From: Micromonospora sp. FIMYZ51
GTDB taxonomy: Bacteria; Actinomycetota; Actinomycetes; Mycobacteriales; Micromonosporaceae
Direction: 5' to 3'
Length of the DNA: 64,000 bases
NCBI RefSeq assembly: GCF_038246755.1
Contig: NZ_CP134706.1
Coordinates: 6,637,501 to 6,701,500, forward strand
This document shows, in pieces, positions 33,751 through 43,114 of this stretch. The position numbers were made by a program, and so were the translations under genes. The notes below the pieces were generated by a model that made no database searches, was not told the DNA's origin, and saw only the letters and a program-made list of their open reading frames with translations. Within the stretch, counting starts at the first letter, position 1; every line of letters starts with the position of its first letter.

Positions 33751-34153
33751 CTGTACACGTCCCCCCTTGCTTTGCCACCGACGCCGTCGCGGGCCAGCCG
33801 GCTGTTTCTCCCCCCGACGTCCGCGCGCCTTACCCCAAGGCAGCACGGACGACATGTGGCGCTGTCGCCGCCCCCATCATGCTCTGTAGTCGCCCGATTA
33901 CGCAACGTTGTCGGCCAAATCCATCATTTCGGACACTCCCGGCCTCTCGGGCCGGGGACCGCCGCTTACCCCACCGGAGTCCCGGAAAACGCTGCGGGCC
34001 GGGCCTCCCGGGGAGGAAACTCGGCCCGGGTTCACGCAACCGGACACCGGTGCCATGCGTCTAGCACAACGAGGACGGCGCGCGCAGGAAATGGGGAAAA
34101 GACGCCGCAGCGCCCCTCGTTACCTGTTCGCGTACCCTGACGAGGTGACCTGG
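33751..34153. promoter_or_regulatory. Divergent intergenic region whiB/ponA2
   Basis: 403 bases between divergent genes. An open frame continues from the PBP gene upstream to 33908, but codon content there is poor. Near the PBP there is a TACCCT (34133-34138) that could be a -10, and GAGGTGA just upstream of ATG 34154 is a good ribosome site. AT-richer stretches near 33880-33930 could hold the whiB promoter. No repeat or RNA gene seen. Confidence 0.4.
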
Positions 34154-36604
34154 ATGCGGAAACGTGACCACAACGTCCTGACCAACGCCGCATCGCTACT
34201 CATCTGTGGGCTGTTGGCTGGCGTGGTGGTCGCCGCTGCGGCCTTTCCCGCAGTGGCGATGTCGGGCCTGGCCGCGAAGGCCGGCGCGGATACCTTCGGT
34301 GCGCTGCCGAAGGAACTGACGATGGCCCGCGCCCCCCAGATCAGTTATCTGCTGGCGAAGGATGCCAAGACACCACTGGCCACGATGTACGACGAGAACC
34401 GGCGCGAGGTGAAGCTCGCGGACATCGCGTCGCACATGCAGAAGGCCATCATCGCCGCCGAGGACCACCAGTTCTACGAGCACAACGGGGTCGACCTCAA
34501 CGGCGTGGCCCGTGCCTTCGTCAACAACAGCTCGGCGACCAACGACCGGCAGGGCGCCTCGACGCTGACCATGCAGTTCGTCCGGATGAGCATCGCGTAC
34601 TCGGCCACCCACCCGGCCGACGTGATCGCGGCGACCGAGGACACCAGCGCCCGCAAGTTGCGCGAGATGCGGTACGCGCTCCAGGTGGACAAGGAGATGT
34701 CCAAGGACGAGATCCTGGAGGCATACCTCAACCTCGCCGCCTTCGGCAACGGCGCGTACGGCGTCTACGCCGCAAGCCAGGTCTACTTCAACAAGAAGCC
34801 GAAGGACCTGACGATCGACGAGGCCGCCATGCTGGCCGGCCTGGTCAAGGCACCGAGCTCGTTCGACCCGACCACCGAGAGCGGCTACCCGCAGGCGGTC
34901 GCCCGGCGTGACTACGTCATCGACAACATGGTCAAGATCGGCGCGATCACCAAGGAGGAGGGCGAGGCGGCCAAGGCCGTGAAGCTGAAGGTCCGGGACA
35001 AGCGGACGCCGAACGGCTGCGTGGCCACCAACAAGAACTCCTGGGGCTTCTTCTGCGACTACTTCTACCGCTGGTGGATGTCGCAGGAGACGTTCGGCTC
35101 GACCTCCTACGACCGGGAGCGGCGGCTCAAGAGCGGCGGCTACACGATCGTCACCACGCTCGACAAGCAGGCGCAGGAGGGCGCCGACAAGGCGGTCCGC
35201 AAGGCCAAGTCGGTGAACTCCAAGGAAGCCGTGATGGTCGCGGTGGTGGAGCCCGGCACCGGTCGGGTGCGCGCGTTGTCGGTCAACCGGAACTTCAAGC
35301 TCGACAACCCGAAGAATCCGAAGAACAAGCCGCACAGCGACCCGAAGCAGCGGAGCAAGGGCAAGCTCGGCAACTACCCGAACACGGTGAACCCCCTGCT
35401 CACCGGGGGTGACGGGATCACCGGCTACCAGGCCGGCTCGGTTTTCAAGATCTACACAATCGTGGCCGCGCTGGAGAAGGGCCTCCCGCTCAGCTACCCC
35501 ATCAACGCGCCGCAGCAGTTCAAGTCCGAGTACATCATCAGCCCCAGCAGCGACGCCGCCTGCCCGGGCACGCACTTCTACTGCCCCACCAACTCGGACA
35601 AGAAGCCGGGCGGTGTGAAGGACATGCGCAGCGCCTTCTCCTCCTCGACAAACACCTACTTCGTCCCGCTCCAGCAGCAGGTCGGCGCGGAGAACGTGGT
35701 CGACGTGGCCAAGCGCCTGGGCATCCAGTTCCGGGAGAGCGAGGACGCGAACATCGCCAACGACAAGGCGTCCGCGCACCAGTGGGGCGCGTTCACCCTT
35801 GGCGTGTCGCAGACCACCCCGCTGGAGCTGGCCAACTCCTACGCGACCCTGGCCGCCGACGGCAAGTACTGCGAGCCGATCCCGGTGCAGGAGATCCGCG
35901 ACCTGGACGGCAACAAGCTGGACGTGGCCAACCCGCGCTGCGAGAAGCGGTTCAGCACGGACGTGGCCCGGGCGGCCGTCGACGCGGCCCGCTGCCCGGT
36001 CGGCGACAACCCCTCCGGCGGCAGCTGCGGCAGCAGCCGTACGGCCGCCGAGGGCCGGGGCATCGTGGGCAAGCCGATCGCCGGCAAGTCCGGCACCACC
36101 GACGGCGAGAAGACCGCCTCCCTGGTCGCGATGACCAAGCAGTACGCGGTGGCCGGCATCCTGGCCGACCCGGACTGGCCGCAGACCAACGTCAGGATGA
36201 AGCACAAGCCCACGGACGGCATCAACCCGCCGGTCTTCGAGACGCTGCGCGACGCCATGAAGGGCAAGAAGGGGGAGAACTTCGACCCACCCGGGAAGAA
36301 GATCTCCGAGGGTGATCAACGCAGCATCCCAGGCGTCCGATGCATAAGCGTCGAACAGGCCAAGCAACGCCTCTCCGGTGCCGGTTTCCAACCGATCGTC
36401 TCCGGCAGTCAGATCGCCTCGGAGTGCCCGGCCGGCACCGCCGCCGGCACCAGCCCGAGCGGTCGCACCATCAAGGGTGGCATCGTGACCATCCAGGTCA
36501 GCTCCGGCGGTGGTGGCAGCAACAACGGCGGCAACGGAAACGACCGACCCGGCAACGGTCCGCCCAACCCGCCCGGTAGACCCGGCAACGACCGGAACGG
36601 CTGA
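34154..36604 (+). CDS. Bifunctional penicillin-binding protein with PASTA domain (PonA2-like)
   Basis: 816 residues from ATG 34154; GTG 34145 is possible. One transmembrane helix (LLICGLLAGVVVAAAAFPAV). A GT51 glycosyltransferase domain polymerises lipid II, with catalytic Glu103 (AAEDHQFYEH). A transpeptidase domain cross-links peptides, with Ser429-x-x-Lys432 (GSVFKIY), SSTN and KSGT (645-648). A single PASTA domain starts IPGVRCISVEQAKQRLSGAG. The tail is Gly/Asn/Pro-rich. Matches class A PBPs of the PonA2 type (Rv3682). Ends at a strong terminator. Confidence 0.95.
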   Translation: MRKRDHNVLTNAASLLICGLLAGVVVAAAAFPAVAMSGLAAKAGADTFGALPKELTMARAPQISYLLAKDAKTPLATMYDENRREVKLADIASHMQKAIIAAEDHQFYEHNGVDLNGVARAFVNNSSATNDRQGASTLTMQFVRMSIAYSATHPADVIAATEDTSARKLREMRYALQVDKEMSKDEILEAYLNLAAFGNGAYGVYAASQVYFNKKPKDLTIDEAAMLAGLVKAPSSFDPTTESGYPQAVARRDYVIDNMVKIGAITKEEGEAAKAVKLKVRDKRTPNGCVATNKNSWGFFCDYFYRWWMSQETFGSTSYDRERRLKSGGYTIVTTLDKQAQEGADKAVRKAKSVNSKEAVMVAVVEPGTGRVRALSVNRNFKLDNPKNPKNKPHSDPKQRSKGKLGNYPNTVNPLLTGGDGITGYQAGSVFKIYTIVAALEKGLPLSYPINAPQQFKSEYIISPSSDAACPGTHFYCPTNSDKKPGGVKDMRSAFSSSTNTYFVPLQQQVGAENVVDVAKRLGIQFRESEDANIANDKASAHQWGAFTLGVSQTTPLELANSYATLAADGKYCEPIPVQEIRDLDGNKLDVANPRCEKRFSTDVARAAVDAARCPVGDNPSGGSCGSSRTAAEGRGIVGKPIAGKSGTTDGEKTASLVAMTKQYAVAGILADPDWPQTNVRMKHKPTDGINPPVFETLRDAMKGKKGENFDPPGKKISEGDQRSIPGVRCISVEQAKQRLSGAGFQPIVSGSQIASECPAGTAAGTSPSGRTIKGGIVTIQVSSGGGGSNNGGNGNDRPGNGPPNPPGRPGNDRNG

Positions 36605-36621
36605 GCCGACAAGCAACTCCG

Positions 36622-36660
36622 CGAACGGGCGGGCACCCTCGGTGGGTGCCCGCCCGTTCG
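36622..36660. terminator. Strong bidirectional hairpin after ponA2
   Basis: Perfect 17-bp stem: CGAACGGGCGGGCACCC (36622-36638) pairs with 36644-36660 around the loop TCGGT. It lies between the convergent PBP and GatB/YqeY genes. No long T run, as is usual in high-GC actinomycetes. Confidence 0.9.
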
Positions 36661-36687
36661 TTGTCGACAGGTCAGAACCGGTTCACG

Positions 36688-37143
36688 TCAGAGGCCGAGC
36701 TGTCGGCGTACCTCCGAGGCGACCCGGCCCCCCTCGGCCCGGCCGGCCACCGCGGCCTGGGCCGCCTTCATCGCCGGGCCCATCTGCGTCTTGCCGGTGA
36801 ACCCGCCCTCGGCGAGCGCCCCCGCGACCAGCTCGGTCAGCTCGGCGTCGGAGAGCTGCTTCGGTAGGTAGCGCTCCAGCACCTCACCCTCGGCGGTCTC
36901 CTTGGCGGCCTGCTCGGCACGGCCCGCGTCGGCGAAGGCGGTCGCCGCCTCCCGGCGCTTCTTGGCCTCCTTGGTCAGCACGACCAACACCTCGTCGTCG
37001 CTGAGCGCCCGCTTGGCCTTGCCGGACACCTCCGCGTTCCCCACGGCGGCCAGGGCCATCCGCAGCGTGGAGGTGGTCAGCTCGTCGCGGGCCTTCAGGG
37101 CGGCGCGCATGTCGGCGGTGAGACGGTCCTTCAGCGTGCTCAT
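36688..37143 (-). CDS. GatB/YqeY domain-containing protein
   Basis: 151 residues. YqeY-type small protein homologous to the tail domain of the GatB amidotransferase subunit, which interacts with tRNA. Typical sequence: LKDRLTADMRAALKARDEL, TLRMALAAV, GEVLERYLPKQLSDAEL and GGRVASEVRRQLGL. Role is not firmly known; possibly RNA or tRNA binding. Divergent from the phosphoesterase with only 25 bases between, so promoters must overlap the coding starts. Confidence 0.92.
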   Translation of the reverse strand: MSTLKDRLTADMRAALKARDELTTSTLRMALAAVGNAEVSGKAKRALSDDEVLVVLTKEAKKRREAATAFADAGRAEQAAKETAEGEVLERYLPKQLSDAELTELVAGALAEGGFTGKTQMGPAMKAAQAAVAGRAEGGRVASEVRRQLGL

Positions 37144-37168
37144 GGACGGTCAAACTACCCTGATCGGC

Positions 37169-38062
37169 ATGGGAAAGCGCACACTATTCCGGCTCGCGAC
37201 CGCGACCGTCGCGACGGGCGCCGCCGCGCTGGCGTACGCGGCACTCGTCGAGCGCAACATGTTCACCCTCCGGCGCTTCGATGTCCCGGTGCTGCCCACC
37301 GGCACCGAGCCGCTGCGCGTGCTCCACCTCTCCGACCTGCACATGACCCCCAATCAGGTACGCAAGCAGCAGTGGGTGGCGTCGCTGGCTGCCCTCGACC
37401 CCGACCTGGTCGTGGTGACCGGGGACAACATGGCCCACCCGGGGGCGGTGCCGGGCGTGCTCCGCGCGCTGCAACCCCTGCTCGACTACCCGGGCGCCTT
37501 CGTCTTCGGCTCGAACGACTACACCGGGCCGGTCTGGAAGAACCCGTTCACCTACTTCCTGCCCGACCGCGAGTACCACGAGGGCGTCGAGCTGCCCTAC
37601 GAGGACCTGCGCGACGTGCTCACCGGGGCCGGCTGGACGGACCTGAACAACCGGCGCAGCCTGGTGAAGGCGGGCGGCCGGACAATCGACATGGCCGGGG
37701 TCGACGACCCGCACGTCGAACGGGACGACTACCCCTCGGTGGCCGGCCCGGTCGACACCACGGCGGACCTCTCCATCGCCCTGACCCACTCGCCCGAGCC
37801 GGCGCTGCTCGACGAGATGTCCGCCGACGGCTTCGGGTTGCTGCTCGCCGGCCACACCCACGGCGGCCAGGTCTGCGTACCCGGGTTCGGCGCGCTGGTG
37901 ACCAACTGCGGCCTGCCCAGGTCGATGGCGAAGGGTCTGCACCGCTGGCCCGGCTCGGACTCCTGGCTGCACGTCTCCGCCGGCCTCGGCACCCACCCGA
38001 CCGCCCCTATCCGCTTCGCCTGCCCCCCGGAGGCCAGCCTGCTCACCCTGATCCCCCGCTGA
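37169..38062 (+). CDS. Metallophosphoesterase with N-terminal membrane anchor (Rv3683-like)
   Basis: 297 residues from ATG 37169. An N-terminal hydrophobic helix ([16 protein letters not shown]) anchors it. The calcineurin-like metal motifs are DLH (HLSDLHM), GDN (VVTGDN), a GSND in place of the usual GNHE/D, and GHTHGGQ. Similar to YkuE/LpxH-like phosphoesterases. Orthologous position to Rv3683 next to ponA2. Substrate unknown; probably a phospholipid or nucleotide at the membrane. The tRNA-Pro gene follows. Confidence 0.9.
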   Translation: MGKRTLFRLATATVATGAAALAYAALVERNMFTLRRFDVPVLPTGTEPLRVLHLSDLHMTPNQVRKQQWVASLAALDPDLVVVTGDNMAHPGAVPGVLRALQPLLDYPGAFVFGSNDYTGPVWKNPFTYFLPDREYHEGVELPYEDLRDVLTGAGWTDLNNRRSLVKAGGRTIDMAGVDDPHVERDDYPSVAGPVDTTADLSIALTHSPEPALLDEMSADGFGLLLAGHTHGGQVCVPGFGALVTNCGLPRSMAKGLHRWPGSDSWLHVSAGLGTHPTAPIRFACPPEASLLTLIPR

Positions 38063-38093
38063 ACCGGCTCGCCTGGCGTCGGGGGTACCGAGT

Positions 38094-38121
38094 TTGACCA
38101 TCGGGACGGGTGGGCTACTAT
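38094..38121 (+). promoter_or_regulatory. tRNA-Pro promoter
   Basis: TTGACC (38094-38099) and TACTAT (38116-38121) are separated by 16 bases. The predicted start is a few bases before the tRNA at 38136. This is the clearest housekeeping sigma promoter in the window. Confidence 0.8.
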
Positions 38122-38135
38122 TTGTCGGCACGCCT

Positions 38136-38212
<77 letters not shown>

Positions 38213-38216
38213 GGTA

Positions 38217-38247
38217 AGAGGGCACACCCTATCCGGGTGTGCCCTCT
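38217..38247 (+). terminator. tRNA-Pro terminator hairpin
   Basis: Perfect 13-bp stem AGAGGGCACACCC (38217-38229) with GGGTGTGCCCTCT (38235-38247), loop TATCC, five bases after the CCA end. Confidence 0.9.
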
Positions 38248-38269
38248 AGTGCTTCCTCAGCACCGGCCG

Positions 38270-38574
38270 TTACCGCAGGCTCTTCGCCAGGCGCCTGAGC
38301 GCGTCGCGGGTGGCGTCCGAGGACGCCTGCGAGTAGATCTCCATCGCGACCGGCACCTCCGAGGAGGTCGACGCGGGCGGGACGGTGCTCGGCACGGTCG
38401 ACCGTCCTTGCCCTGGGCGCAGCACTGGCAGGTGCGGGCCACCTCGTTGATCCAGGTCTGCACGTCGCGTACCTGGAGCCGGTCGAGCCGCTTCCCGCCG
38501 AGGCCGGGGATCACGTACAACCGGAGGAGCGTCTCGTAGGTGGCGCAGGTCAACGGTGCGAGGCTGGGCCGCAC
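38270..38574 (-). pseudogene. Tyrosine integrase remnant, catalytic domain deleted
   Basis: The reading starts at 38574 in the core-binding (SAM-like) domain: TYETLLRLYVIPGLGGKRLD, RLQVRDVQTWINEV, then TCQCCAQGKDGRP, a Cys-rich segment typical of actinomycete phage-type integrases. After it the frame changes. The end reads VAMEIYSQASSDATRDALRR to a TAA at 38270-38272, the usual extreme C-terminus of such integrases. The whole Arg-His-Arg-Tyr catalytic domain is missing. It sits 57 bases from tRNA-Pro, facing it, so this is the decayed end of an integrated element. Confidence 0.8.
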
Positions 38575-38795
38575 GATCTCACGATGCCAATAGGCCAGTT
38601 GAAATGCCGCGCGCTATTGCTTCTTATTTGGCTGCCGAGGCAGCGTAAGACGCAATACTTTCTGCTTGAACCCCTGACAGCCACACAGACGATCAAGCGC
38701 GTCAGGCTGTTACCGGTGCGAAGACGTGTACCGTCCGAAGTGGCAGCCTGCCGGGGTGGTCGGCGGGGATCTCATTTGACCTGGGAGTGCCGCTG

Positions 38796-39978
38796 ATGCC
38801 TCGTCGGCCTATACCTGCTGATCCGTCGATTGGTGATCGTATTCGTGCTCGTCGGGAATTGCGCGGTTGGAGTGTGCGGTACGTGGCGAGTCGGGCGGGA
38901 ATCTCCCATACTTCGTGGTCGCGGATCGAGCGTGGTCAGCAGCGCACCGACCGGTACATGGTGGTGGATCTGGCGGCGGCTCTTGAGTGTTCGGTGGCGG
39001 ATCTGACCGGGCAGGCGTATACGCCGGCTGATCGGCAGCTTGATGCGGCTCGCGTCGATGCGGAGCGGGTGTGGCGGGTCATGATGGACACGCCGATGAC
39101 GAAGCGGTCCGATGCGGCGGCGACCGCGGAGCAGGTGCGCCGTGAGGCGGCGCTCGTGCGTGACCTTTATGGGCGGTGCGATTACGCGGGTGCTCTGCGG
39201 CGGCTCACCGATCTGGTGCCAGCGATGCACAGTCTGGCTGATCGGCGGGTGGCGCTGACGGAGATGGTGCCGGTGTATGGCGTGGCGATGGGGTCGCTGC
39301 TGAATGTGAGCTTTCCGGCGCACGCATGGCTGGCAGCGGAGCGGTGTGCCGAGGCGGCCGGGTTGCTGGATGATCCGGTGGCGGTCGGGGTCGCGGCTGC
39401 GGGATCGGGCGCGGGTGGCGGCCTATTCGGGGGCGTACGGTCCGGCGCGGGCGCTGTGTGACGTCGCGGCTGCTGATCTTGCGGGTAGCGGGGCGGATGG
39501 GGCGTTGGACGTGCTCGGGTTCCTGCACCTGGCGCGGGCGCTTCACCTCGGCGGGCTGCGTGACGAGGCCGCTGCGGAGGAGCATCTTGCCGAGGCTGGG
39601 CGGATTGCGGCGCACACCGGGGAGACCGAGAGTTGGGATCTCGCCTGGGGGCCACGGAACGTGGCGCTGTGGCTGATGGCGTTCCTGCTCGACACGGGCC
39701 GTCCGGAGGCGGCCATAAGAGCGGCAGCAGGTATCGAGTTGGCGGGGCTGCCGGCGGTGCGGCAGGTGTACTTCTGGCTCGACATGGGCCGGGCCGCCGA
39801 GGCGGTCGGCCGGGACCGTGATGCCGTACGGATGCTGCTTACTGCGGAGCGGGTCGGCCCGCAGCATGCCCGCTCGTCGGTGTCGGCGCGGGAGGCGGCC
39901 CGGTCGTTGCTGCGTAAGGGGACGGCGTCGCCGGAGTTGCGAGGGCTGTGCGAGCGGATGAGCCTGACCGCGCAGTAG
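38796..39978 (+). pseudogene. XRE-family regulator with helical repeat domain, frameshifted
   Basis: Starts at ATG 38796 with GGGAG eight bases upstream. The N-terminal helix-turn-helix is intact (IGDRIRARRELRGWSVRYVA, SRAGISHTSWSRIERGQQ). A TPR-like helical region follows. Near 39391-39405 the frame shifts by one base: the first frame ends at 39461 in Gly/Ala-rich nonsense, while the next frame continues DRARVAAYSGAYGPARALCD to a stop at 39978. Codon use is less GC3-rich than in neighbours (GAT, CGT, ATT are common), consistent with imported DNA. Upstream bases 38575-38795 hold no gene and are AT-richer. Confidence 0.75.
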
Positions 39979-40080
39979 TGGTGCGTAAGCGCTCCAACTA
40001 GCCTATGCGCTTTCCGTAGCGTCCCGACTACAGCACGCCCGCATATTCATCCCTCTCGGGATCTTTGCAGGCGCGCGGCG

Positions 40081-40671
40081 GTGCAGCTTGGGCAGGTGTT
40101 GCGGGGTTCGGCGCGGGTGCGGTCGGTGTTGCTGGCTGCCGCGTACCGGATCGGTCCTTCGGGTTGTGATGCTGCTGTGGTGGGGGCGGTGTCGTTGTGT
40201 GGGGCGTTGGTGGTGCAGGCGGGGTTGGTGGCGGCGCGGTGTGGTGAGGAGCGTGCCAGCGGCGAGTTGTTGGACGAGGCGGCTGAGATGGCGGTGCGGG
40301 TGGGGGACGGGTTCGACCTGCATCGGACGGGGTTCGGGCCGACGGCTGTGGAGCTGGCTCGGGTCACCGCTGCGGTCGAGTTGGGTGACGGGTCGGTGGC
40401 GGTTGCCCGGCACCGGCAGGCGATCCGCCGGGGCGGGTGGGGGGTGCTGCCGGTCGAGCATCGGGCCGCGTACCTAATCGATGCCGCTCGTGCGTTTCTT
40501 CAGGCCGGGGATCCGGCGAACGCGGCGCGGATGCTGCTCAATGCGGAGCGGCTGGCACCGTACGAGATTCGTCGCCGGCCGGTGGGCCGGGAGGTGTTGG
40601 CGGAGGTTGCCCGGGATCCGAAGGCTCCGGCGATGATCGCGGAGCTGGCGCTGAGCCTCGGGCTGGTGTGA
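40081..40671 (+). CDS. C-terminal part of a second XRE/TPR-type regulator, N-terminus missing
   Basis: 196 residues from GTG 40081. No helix-turn-helix is present. The sequence is TPR-like and alpha-helical, ending AAYLIDAARAFLQAGDPANAARMLLNAERLAP and REVLAEVARDPKAP, and resembles the C-terminus of the broken regulator just upstream (LTAERVG and REAARSLLRK). It is probably a truncated paralog from the same element rather than a free-standing gene. Codon use is again lower in GC3 than in flanking genes. Confidence 0.55.
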   Translation: MQLGQVLRGSARVRSVLLAAAYRIGPSGCDAAVVGAVSLCGALVVQAGLVAARCGEERASGELLDEAAEMAVRVGDGFDLHRTGFGPTAVELARVTAAVELGDGSVAVARHRQAIRRGGWGVLPVEHRAAYLIDAARAFLQAGDPANAARMLLNAERLAPYEIRRRPVGREVLAEVARDPKAPAMIAELALSLGLV

Positions 40672-40796
40672 GCGGTGACCGAGACGGCCCGGTCGCCGGA
40701 GTGCTCGCCGACCGCTCGGCCCTGAATGCGTTCTGGGCTGCCCATCGACGGCTCCGCACGGTGCGCGGTGGCCCGATGCCCGGTAGCCTGGGGCGG

Positions 40797-41129
40797 GTGC
40801 GGATCATCGCGGTTCTGGCCGTCTTCATCGTCGTGCTGGCCGCCGTCCTGCTGGTCTCCATGGTCCTGGCGGCCGGCGCCCGACGCCGCCGCCATGCCCT
40901 TCAGACGGCCGCCCGCTGGGCGGTACGCCACTACGCCATACCGGGGCGCGGGCACACCGTCGTCGCGGTCGCCCTGACCGACGCGGACGGCCGGATACAC
41001 AACGAGCACGTGGTCGCGCGCATCCCGGACGGCGCTCAGGACTGGCAGCGCGACTTCATCGCGGCCCGCCAGGAGGCCGAGGAGCGCGCCTTCCACCTCA
41101 ACAGCGACCGCCCGCCGATCGAGGGCTGA
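40797..41129 (+). CDS. Small single-helix membrane protein, unknown function
   Basis: 110 residues from GTG 40797. N-terminal transmembrane helix (IIAVLAVFIVVLAAVLLVSM), a basic stretch (GARRRRH), and a soluble domain of about 75 residues (RHYAIPGRGHTVVAVALTDA, NEHVVARIPDGAQDWQRDF). No family recognised. GC content returns to the chromosomal style here, so it probably lies beyond the decayed element. Confidence 0.6.
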   Translation: MRIIAVLAVFIVVLAAVLLVSMVLAAGARRRRHALQTAARWAVRHYAIPGRGHTVVAVALTDADGRIHNEHVVARIPDGAQDWQRDFIAARQEAEERAFHLNSDRPPIEG

Positions 41130-41139
41130 AACCGGGCGC

Positions 41140-41238
41140 TCACCACCAGCTGGGCCGGTGCGGTCACCAACTGCTGGGCCAGTGCGGTCACCAGCAGCTG
41201 CTGGGCCGCTGCGGTCACCACCAGCTGGGGTAGTGCCG
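41140..41238. repeat. Four tandem units (24, 24, 27, 24 bp) duplicating a gene's 3' end
   Basis: Units begin at 41140, 41164, 41188 and 41215, each starting TCACCA and containing CTGGG with a GTGC or CTGC end. On the minus strand every unit reads like the end of the adjacent gene with its own TGA stop (for example ending PSWW or PSSW). Confidence 0.85.
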
Positions 41239-41445
41239 CAGCACCCGTTCTGCCGGCTCCGGTGGCTTCGACCGCCGCTCGCGCCACGCGCTGACGATGC
41301 CTGGGCCGTACAGCAGGAAGCCGGCACCGATCATGACTGCTGACACCGTCTTGTCCGGCCAGCCGGACCAGAGGCCGATGCCGGCCACGAGCCAGACGAG
41401 GACCCCCAGGCCGATCAGCACTGTCCTGAGCCGTGGTCGTCGCAT
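41215..41445 (-). CDS. Small two-helix membrane protein
   Basis: 76 residues from ATG 41445: a basic start (MRRPRLR), two hydrophobic helices (VLIGLGVLVWLVAGIGLW and VSAVMIGAGFLLYGPGIVSA) and a short basic tail ending HYPSWW. Function unknown. The last eight codons and the stop are tandemly duplicated downstream. Confidence 0.65.
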   Translation of the reverse strand: MRRPRLRTVLIGLGVLVWLVAGIGLWSGWPDKTVSAVMIGAGFLLYGPGIVSAWRERRSKPPEPAERVLRHYPSWW

Positions 41446-41483
41446 GGCGCCAGCCTAGGGCGGACGCGAAAGGCGGGCCCCCT

Positions 41484-41540
41484 CGTTAAGAGGGGGCCCT
41501 TCCTATGCAAAATCCGTTAACAAGGGCCCCTTCCTTGCAC
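41484..41540 (+). repeat. 57-bp GGGGGCCC repeat (copy B)
   Basis: Aligns base for base with copies A, C and D (starts CGTTAAGAGGGGGCCC, ends CCCCTTCCTTGCAC). A partial extra GGGCCCCC core lies just before it (41474-41483). It fills the gap between a small membrane gene and the 3' end of the lamin-tail gene, 13 bases after the latter's stop as transcribed. Confidence 0.85.
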
Positions 41541-41553
41541 CCTCCTTACACCG

Positions 41554-42012
41554 TCAGCAGGTGGTGTAGCCCTTGCCCTTCTTCTTCCAGGAGCACTTGT
41601 CGATCAGCTTGCCGCTGGCGTTGCGCAGGTAGGCGGTGTCGCCGGTGTTGTTCCAGATGTAGTTGCCCGAGCCCCAGTAGCGGGTGCGGGTGGTGTTGGT
41701 CCCCTTGCCGGTACGGATGACCACGCTCTTGCCCTTGGCGAGCTTGAAGTTCCCGGTGAACGTGTAGACGTGGTTGGCCTTGTCGCGCAGCGTCCAGTTC
41801 TTCAGATTGATGGTGCGTGCACGCCGGTTGGTCAGCTTCACGTACTCGGCGTTGAGGCTGGCCTTCGAGCGGTTGTCCGCGCCCGGCGAGTCGTAGTAGA
41901 CCTTCGTGATCTCGATGGCCGGGGTGGCGGCCTGCGCCGGAGCGGCCACCGCCAGCGAACCGCCCACCGCCAGGGTGAACGCAGCCACGATCCCGATGAG
42001 TCTTCTCGTCAT
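41554..42012 (-). CDS. Secreted lamin-tail-domain protein
   Basis: 152 residues from ATG 42012. Signal peptide (IGIVAAFTLAVGGSLAVAAPAQAA) followed by an LTD fold: IEITKVYYDSPG, LNAEYVKLTNRRARTINLKN, WTLRDKANHVYTF, GTNTTRTRYWGSGNYIWNN and DTAYLRNASGKLID, ending in a Lys-rich CSWKKKGKGYTTC. Two C-terminal cysteines may pair. LTD proteins are common as secreted or surface modules in actinomycetes, often of unknown role. The 270-base gap upstream holds no other gene. Confidence 0.88.
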   Translation of the reverse strand: MTRRLIGIVAAFTLAVGGSLAVAAPAQAATPAIEITKVYYDSPGADNRSKASLNAEYVKLTNRRARTINLKNWTLRDKANHVYTFTGNFKLAKGKSVVIRTGKGTNTTRTRYWGSGNYIWNNTGDTAYLRNASGKLIDKCSWKKKGKGYTTC

Positions 42013-42282
42013 GCCTGTTACCCCCACTGAAGGCGCCGTGATTCCGGCGCGTCCCCGTCACGCCGACGCGTGACGGAGCGAGGTTAACGACATGGATCGG
42101 AAACGTGAACACGTACGCGGTGCACGCCGCCGATTACGGCCACCCGGCCGGAGAACAGCGTCCGGCCGGCCCCGATCCAGCGACCGGTCCGGATGCCTCG
42201 GATCGACCCTGGTCCGGGTCGACTGGCCGAAGGTCGCTCCTCGATCACGCCTTCGCCCACCATTGTGACCGAGCGGGTCGGG

Positions 42283-43059
42283 TCAGAAGCCGCACGTCGG
42301 GCCTGCGGTGTGGCTCACCTGAACGGTGTGCGTGACGCAGCCGTTTCCGGTCACCCGGTGCAGCAACAGCGCGGTCGGCTCGGCGAGGAAGTCGACCTGC
42401 TCGTCGTTCATGGTCAGGGCGACCTGCCGCCAGGTGCTCGGTGCCACGGTCAGGACCGTACCGGCGAAGGCGGCCGTCACCGGCCGGTGCAGGTGCCCGG
42501 CGGCCACGCGTACCACGTGGGGATGCCGGCGGATCACCTCGGCGAGCGCGTCACCGTCGGCGAGCCGGATCGCGTCCATGCCCGGTATGCCTACCTCGAC
42601 CGGCGGGTGGTGCAGGCAGACCAGCGCCGGCACCTCGGGCCGGGTGGCGAGTACCCGATCGAGCCAGTCGAGTTGCTCGTCGCCGAGCCGCCCGGCGTCC
42701 GTGCCGGGCACCAGCGAGTCGAGCACCACAACCGTCGCCCCGGCGTACCCGACCTGGTAGTACGCGGAGAAGCCGGCACCGAGCCACGGTGTGCCGCCGA
42801 AGGCGTCAAGCAGTGACTCCCGGTCGTCATGGTTGCCGGTGACCAGGTGCACCGGCAGCGGGAAGCGGCCGAGCACCTCGCGCAGCACGGCGTACTCGTC
42901 GGGTCGGCCGTGGTCGGCCAGGTCCCCGGTGATCACCACGCAGTCCGGCCGGGGGTTGAGCGCGAGCACCCGGCCGAGCGCGTGGTGCAGCCCGGCGGCC
43001 GGCTCGGCACCGAGCACGCCGGTGGTCAGGTGCGGATCGCTGAGGTGGGCGATGAGCAT
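42283..43059 (-). CDS. Cyclic-nucleotide-phosphodiesterase-like metallophosphoesterase
   Basis: 258 residues. All calcineurin-fold motifs are visible: DPHL (HLSDPHL), GDLAD ([11 protein letters not shown]), [14 protein letters not shown] and GHLHRPV. This set and length match CpdA/Rv0805-type class III phosphodiesterases, which cleave cAMP or related nucleotides. With a class III cyclase and Crp in the window, cAMP turnover is an attractive role but unproven. Divergent from a GGDEF gene across 165 bases containing palindromes. Confidence 0.88.
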   Translation of the reverse strand: MLIAHLSDPHLTTGVLGAEPAAGLHHALGRVLALNPRPDCVVITGDLADHGRPDEYAVLREVLGRFPLPVHLVTGNHDDRESLLDAFGGTPWLGAGFSAYYQVGYAGATVVVLDSLVPGTDAGRLGDEQLDWLDRVLATRPEVPALVCLHHPPVEVGIPGMDAIRLADGDALAEVIRRHPHVVRVAAGHLHRPVTAAFAGTVLTVAPSTWRQVALTMNDEQVDFLAEPTALLLHRVTGNGCVTHTVQVSHTAGPTCGF

Positions 43060-43114
43060 CGGGCCTCCACTCGACCAGGGATCTCCACGCTAGACCGGCA
43101 ACCGGCCGGGCGGC

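Noticed and set aside
34196..36616. Open frame of 806 codons opposite the PBP gene
   Set aside because: Mirror of a clear PonA2-like gene; composition is Leu/Val/Arg/Asp-biased with no recognisable motif.
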